DNA from: Oscillospiraceae bacterium
GTDB taxonomy: Bacteria > Bacillota > Clostridia > Oscillospirales > Ruminococcaceae
Assembly: GCA_900765125.1 (NCBI GenBank)
Contig: CAAFQL010000134.1
Location: 1 to 5,007 of the forward strand
Direction: 5' to 3'
DNA length: 5,007 nt
In this document: positions 3,675 through 5,007 of the stretch, piece after piece
How the letters are laid out: each line of letters starts with the position of its first letter
Numbering within the stretch: the first letter of the stretch is position 1
Notes under the pieces: model-generated
What the model was told of the DNA's origin: nothing
The model's database searches: none
What the model saw: the letters and a program-made list of their open reading frames with translations, nothing else
Program-made: the position numbers and the translations under genes

Positions 3675-5007
3675 GTGAAGTACAAGCTGGAACAATCAGA
3701 CATATATGCTTTCGCTGCACGTTTGGGAATTGCTACAAGAGCTAAAGGAAATGAGATAAAATTTCAATACTGCCCATATTGCAAAAGCAGTAGCCATGAT
3801 CAATGGACGTTTTCCATAAATGCCGTTACAGGCGCTTTCTGCTGTCCACGTGCTTCATGCGGTGAGCAGGGACATTTCGTAGAACTTGCAAGGGACTTTG
3901 ATTTTGAACTTCAAAGCATTGCGCAAAGTCAGTATAAAGAACTGCCAAGGGTGCGACTGGTAACATCTTCACCGGCAGAAGATTATCTTTTCAGCCGTGG
4001 CATACGCAAGGAAGTCACCCGTGCTTACGGCGTTACAACAAATCCCAAAGACTCAAATCAACTGATATTCCCCTTCTACACAAAAGCAATCGATGCAGAT
4101 GGTGAGATACATGAGCGTATGGAGTTTGTGAAATACCGGCTGATAAATTACGACAGGAGCAGGCACAAGTCAAAGGAATGGTGTGAAAGCGGCTGTAAAC
4201 CTATTTTGTTCGGTATGGATCACTGCGACCCCGATAAAAGCAAAACGCTTATCATCACCGAGGGTCAGATAGACAGCTTGTCACTCATCAGTGCAGGTAT
4301 ACCCAATGCGGTCAGCGTACCAAACGGCGCAAGGGGCTTTACGTGGGTGGAGCATTGCAGAAAGTTTGTAGAACAGTTTGATACGATCGTTGTATTTGGC
4401 GATTGTGAGCGAGGAAATATTACTCTTGTCAGTGAGATACGTGAGCAGTTCCCGAATATTAAAATCAGATCACCGAGAATAAAGGATTATCTTGGCGAAA
4501 AAGATGCAAATGATATTCTCAGAAGTTTTGGCGAACGGGCACTCAGAAAAGCTGTTGAAAAAGCAGAAGCTTTTAAGCCTTCCACTATAAAAGAAATGGC
4601 AGATGTCGCACAGGTCAATATGGACGATGTACCTCATTTTCTGACACTGTTTCCGAAGCTAGACAGTGCTCTTGGCGGATTTTATGAAGGTCAGCTTATC
4701 ACGCTCACAGGGAAACGAGGAACGGGCAAAAGTACATTTGCAAGTATGTTTGCAGTAGCCGCCCTGTATCAGAACTGGAATGTTTTATTCTATTCCGGAG
4801 AAATGGCAGACTATGAGGTCAAACGATGGATAGACTTTCAGATAGCAGGAGAAAAGGCGATCAAGGAGAAGGTATATACATCCACATCGGGATATTATCT
4901 TGAACCTGAACATGAAAAGCAGCTTTCGGATTGGTACAGGCATCGTCTGTTTATCATAGACAATGATGCACTGGGTGAAGATACAAACGGCAATATGGAT
5001 ATTATCA
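3675..5007 (+). CDS. Phage primase-helicase (zinc ribbon, TOPRIM, DnaB-like helicase), 3' end outside window
   Basis: At least 444 residues, open to the window end. It would lay RNA primers and unwind DNA at the phage fork, like T7 gp4. The zinc ribbon has C33-P-Y-C36 and C57-x4-C62 (CPRASCGEQGHF). The TOPRIM domain shows TLIITEGQIDSL with catalytic E196 and D200, then VVFGDCERGN with D243 and E245 where most primases have DxD. After a linker (about 296-320) comes the RecA-like domain: Walker A GKRGTGKST at 346-354 and YSGEM, the Glu-bearing motif 1a, near 375. The Walker B and DNA-binding loops lie beyond the window. The GTG start at 3675 is chosen because GGCGGTGAT lies just upstream, the N-terminus MKYKLEQSDIYAFA fits the family, and no ATG occurs nearby in frame. 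It follows the DUF6291 gene by 11 bases and is likely in the same operon. Function is firm; the exact start is probable. Confidence 0.93.
   Translation, partial: MKYKLEQSDIYAFAARLGIATRAKGNEIKFQYCPYCKSSSHDQWTFSINAVTGAFCCPRASCGEQGHFVELARDFDFELQSIAQSQYKELPRVRLVTSSPAEDYLFSRGIRKEVTRAYGVTTNPKDSNQLIFPFYTKAIDADGEIHERMEFVKYRLINYDRSRHKSKEWCESGCKPILFGMDHCDPDKSKTLIITEGQIDSLSLISAGIPNAVSVPNGARGFTWVEHCRKFVEQFDTIVVFGDCERGNITLVSEIREQFPNIKIRSPRIKDYLGEKDANDILRSFGERALRKAVEKAEAFKPSTIKEMADVAQVNMDDVPHFLTLFPKLDSALGGFYEGQLITLTGKRGTGKSTFASMFAVAALYQNWNVLFYSGEMADYEVKRWIDFQIAGEKAIKEKVYTSTSGYYLEPEHEKQLSDWYRHRLFIIDNDALGEDTNGNMDII

Noticed and set aside
3180..3720. Three minus-strand frames opposite the DUF6291 gene
   Set aside because: They are antisense shadows with no ribosome site or known motifs; the + strand gene explains the region.

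Overview
The window looks like the early/replication region of a phage or prophage from a low-to-moderate-GC Firmicute, most likely a gut Clostridia (Ruminococcaceae/Lachnospiraceae-like) host. All six supported genes lie on the + strand, tightly packed (4 to 80 bp apart), with AT-leaning codons, strong GGAGG-type ribosome sites and GTG starts in two genes. The assignment rests on protein families and gene order; no integrase, structural gene or host gene is present to fix the taxon.

Layout. (1) Bases 1-788: the C-terminal part of a C5-cytosine DNA methyltransferase whose start lies before the window. It ends in a stable GC-rich hairpin (763-795). (2) 852-1664: a PAPS-reductase-fold protein (SGGKDS nucleotide loop, CxxC motif), not a typical CysH. 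(3) 1669-2295: a P-loop ATPase of the phage AAA_24/Sak4-like kind. (4) 2300-3073: a DUF669 protein with a Pro/Gln-rich linker and a C-terminal tip resembling that of bacterial SSB. (5) 3154-3663: a small basic DUF6291 protein in the position of a replisome organiser. (6) 3675 to the window end: a GTG-started primase-helicase with zinc ribbon, TOPRIM domain and RecA-like helicase domain, cut off before its Walker B region.

How the genes may work together. Genes 3 to 6 form a plausible replication-recombination cassette: a recombinase-like ATPase, an SSB-like partner, a DNA-binding organiser and a primase-helicase. Genes 1 and 2 form a nucleic-acid modification module upstream. Whether the PAPS-reductase-like protein modifies DNA, RNA or a metabolite cannot be decided here.

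The most interesting non-coding signal is inside gene 5. It has four copies of a 12-base motif AACAAAAyGAAC (one inverted, one with an extra base, in two codon phases), then a 66-bp stretch with about 17% G+C holding a perfect 14-bp-arm palindrome, then a 7-bp GC-rich hairpin. Together these look like a phage replication origin embedded in the organiser gene. Upstream of gene 5 is a 9-bp perfect inverted repeat and a CCTCC that could mask that gene's ribosome site. No tRNA, rRNA, CRISPR, IS element or minus-strand gene was found. No gap between genes exceeds 80 bp.
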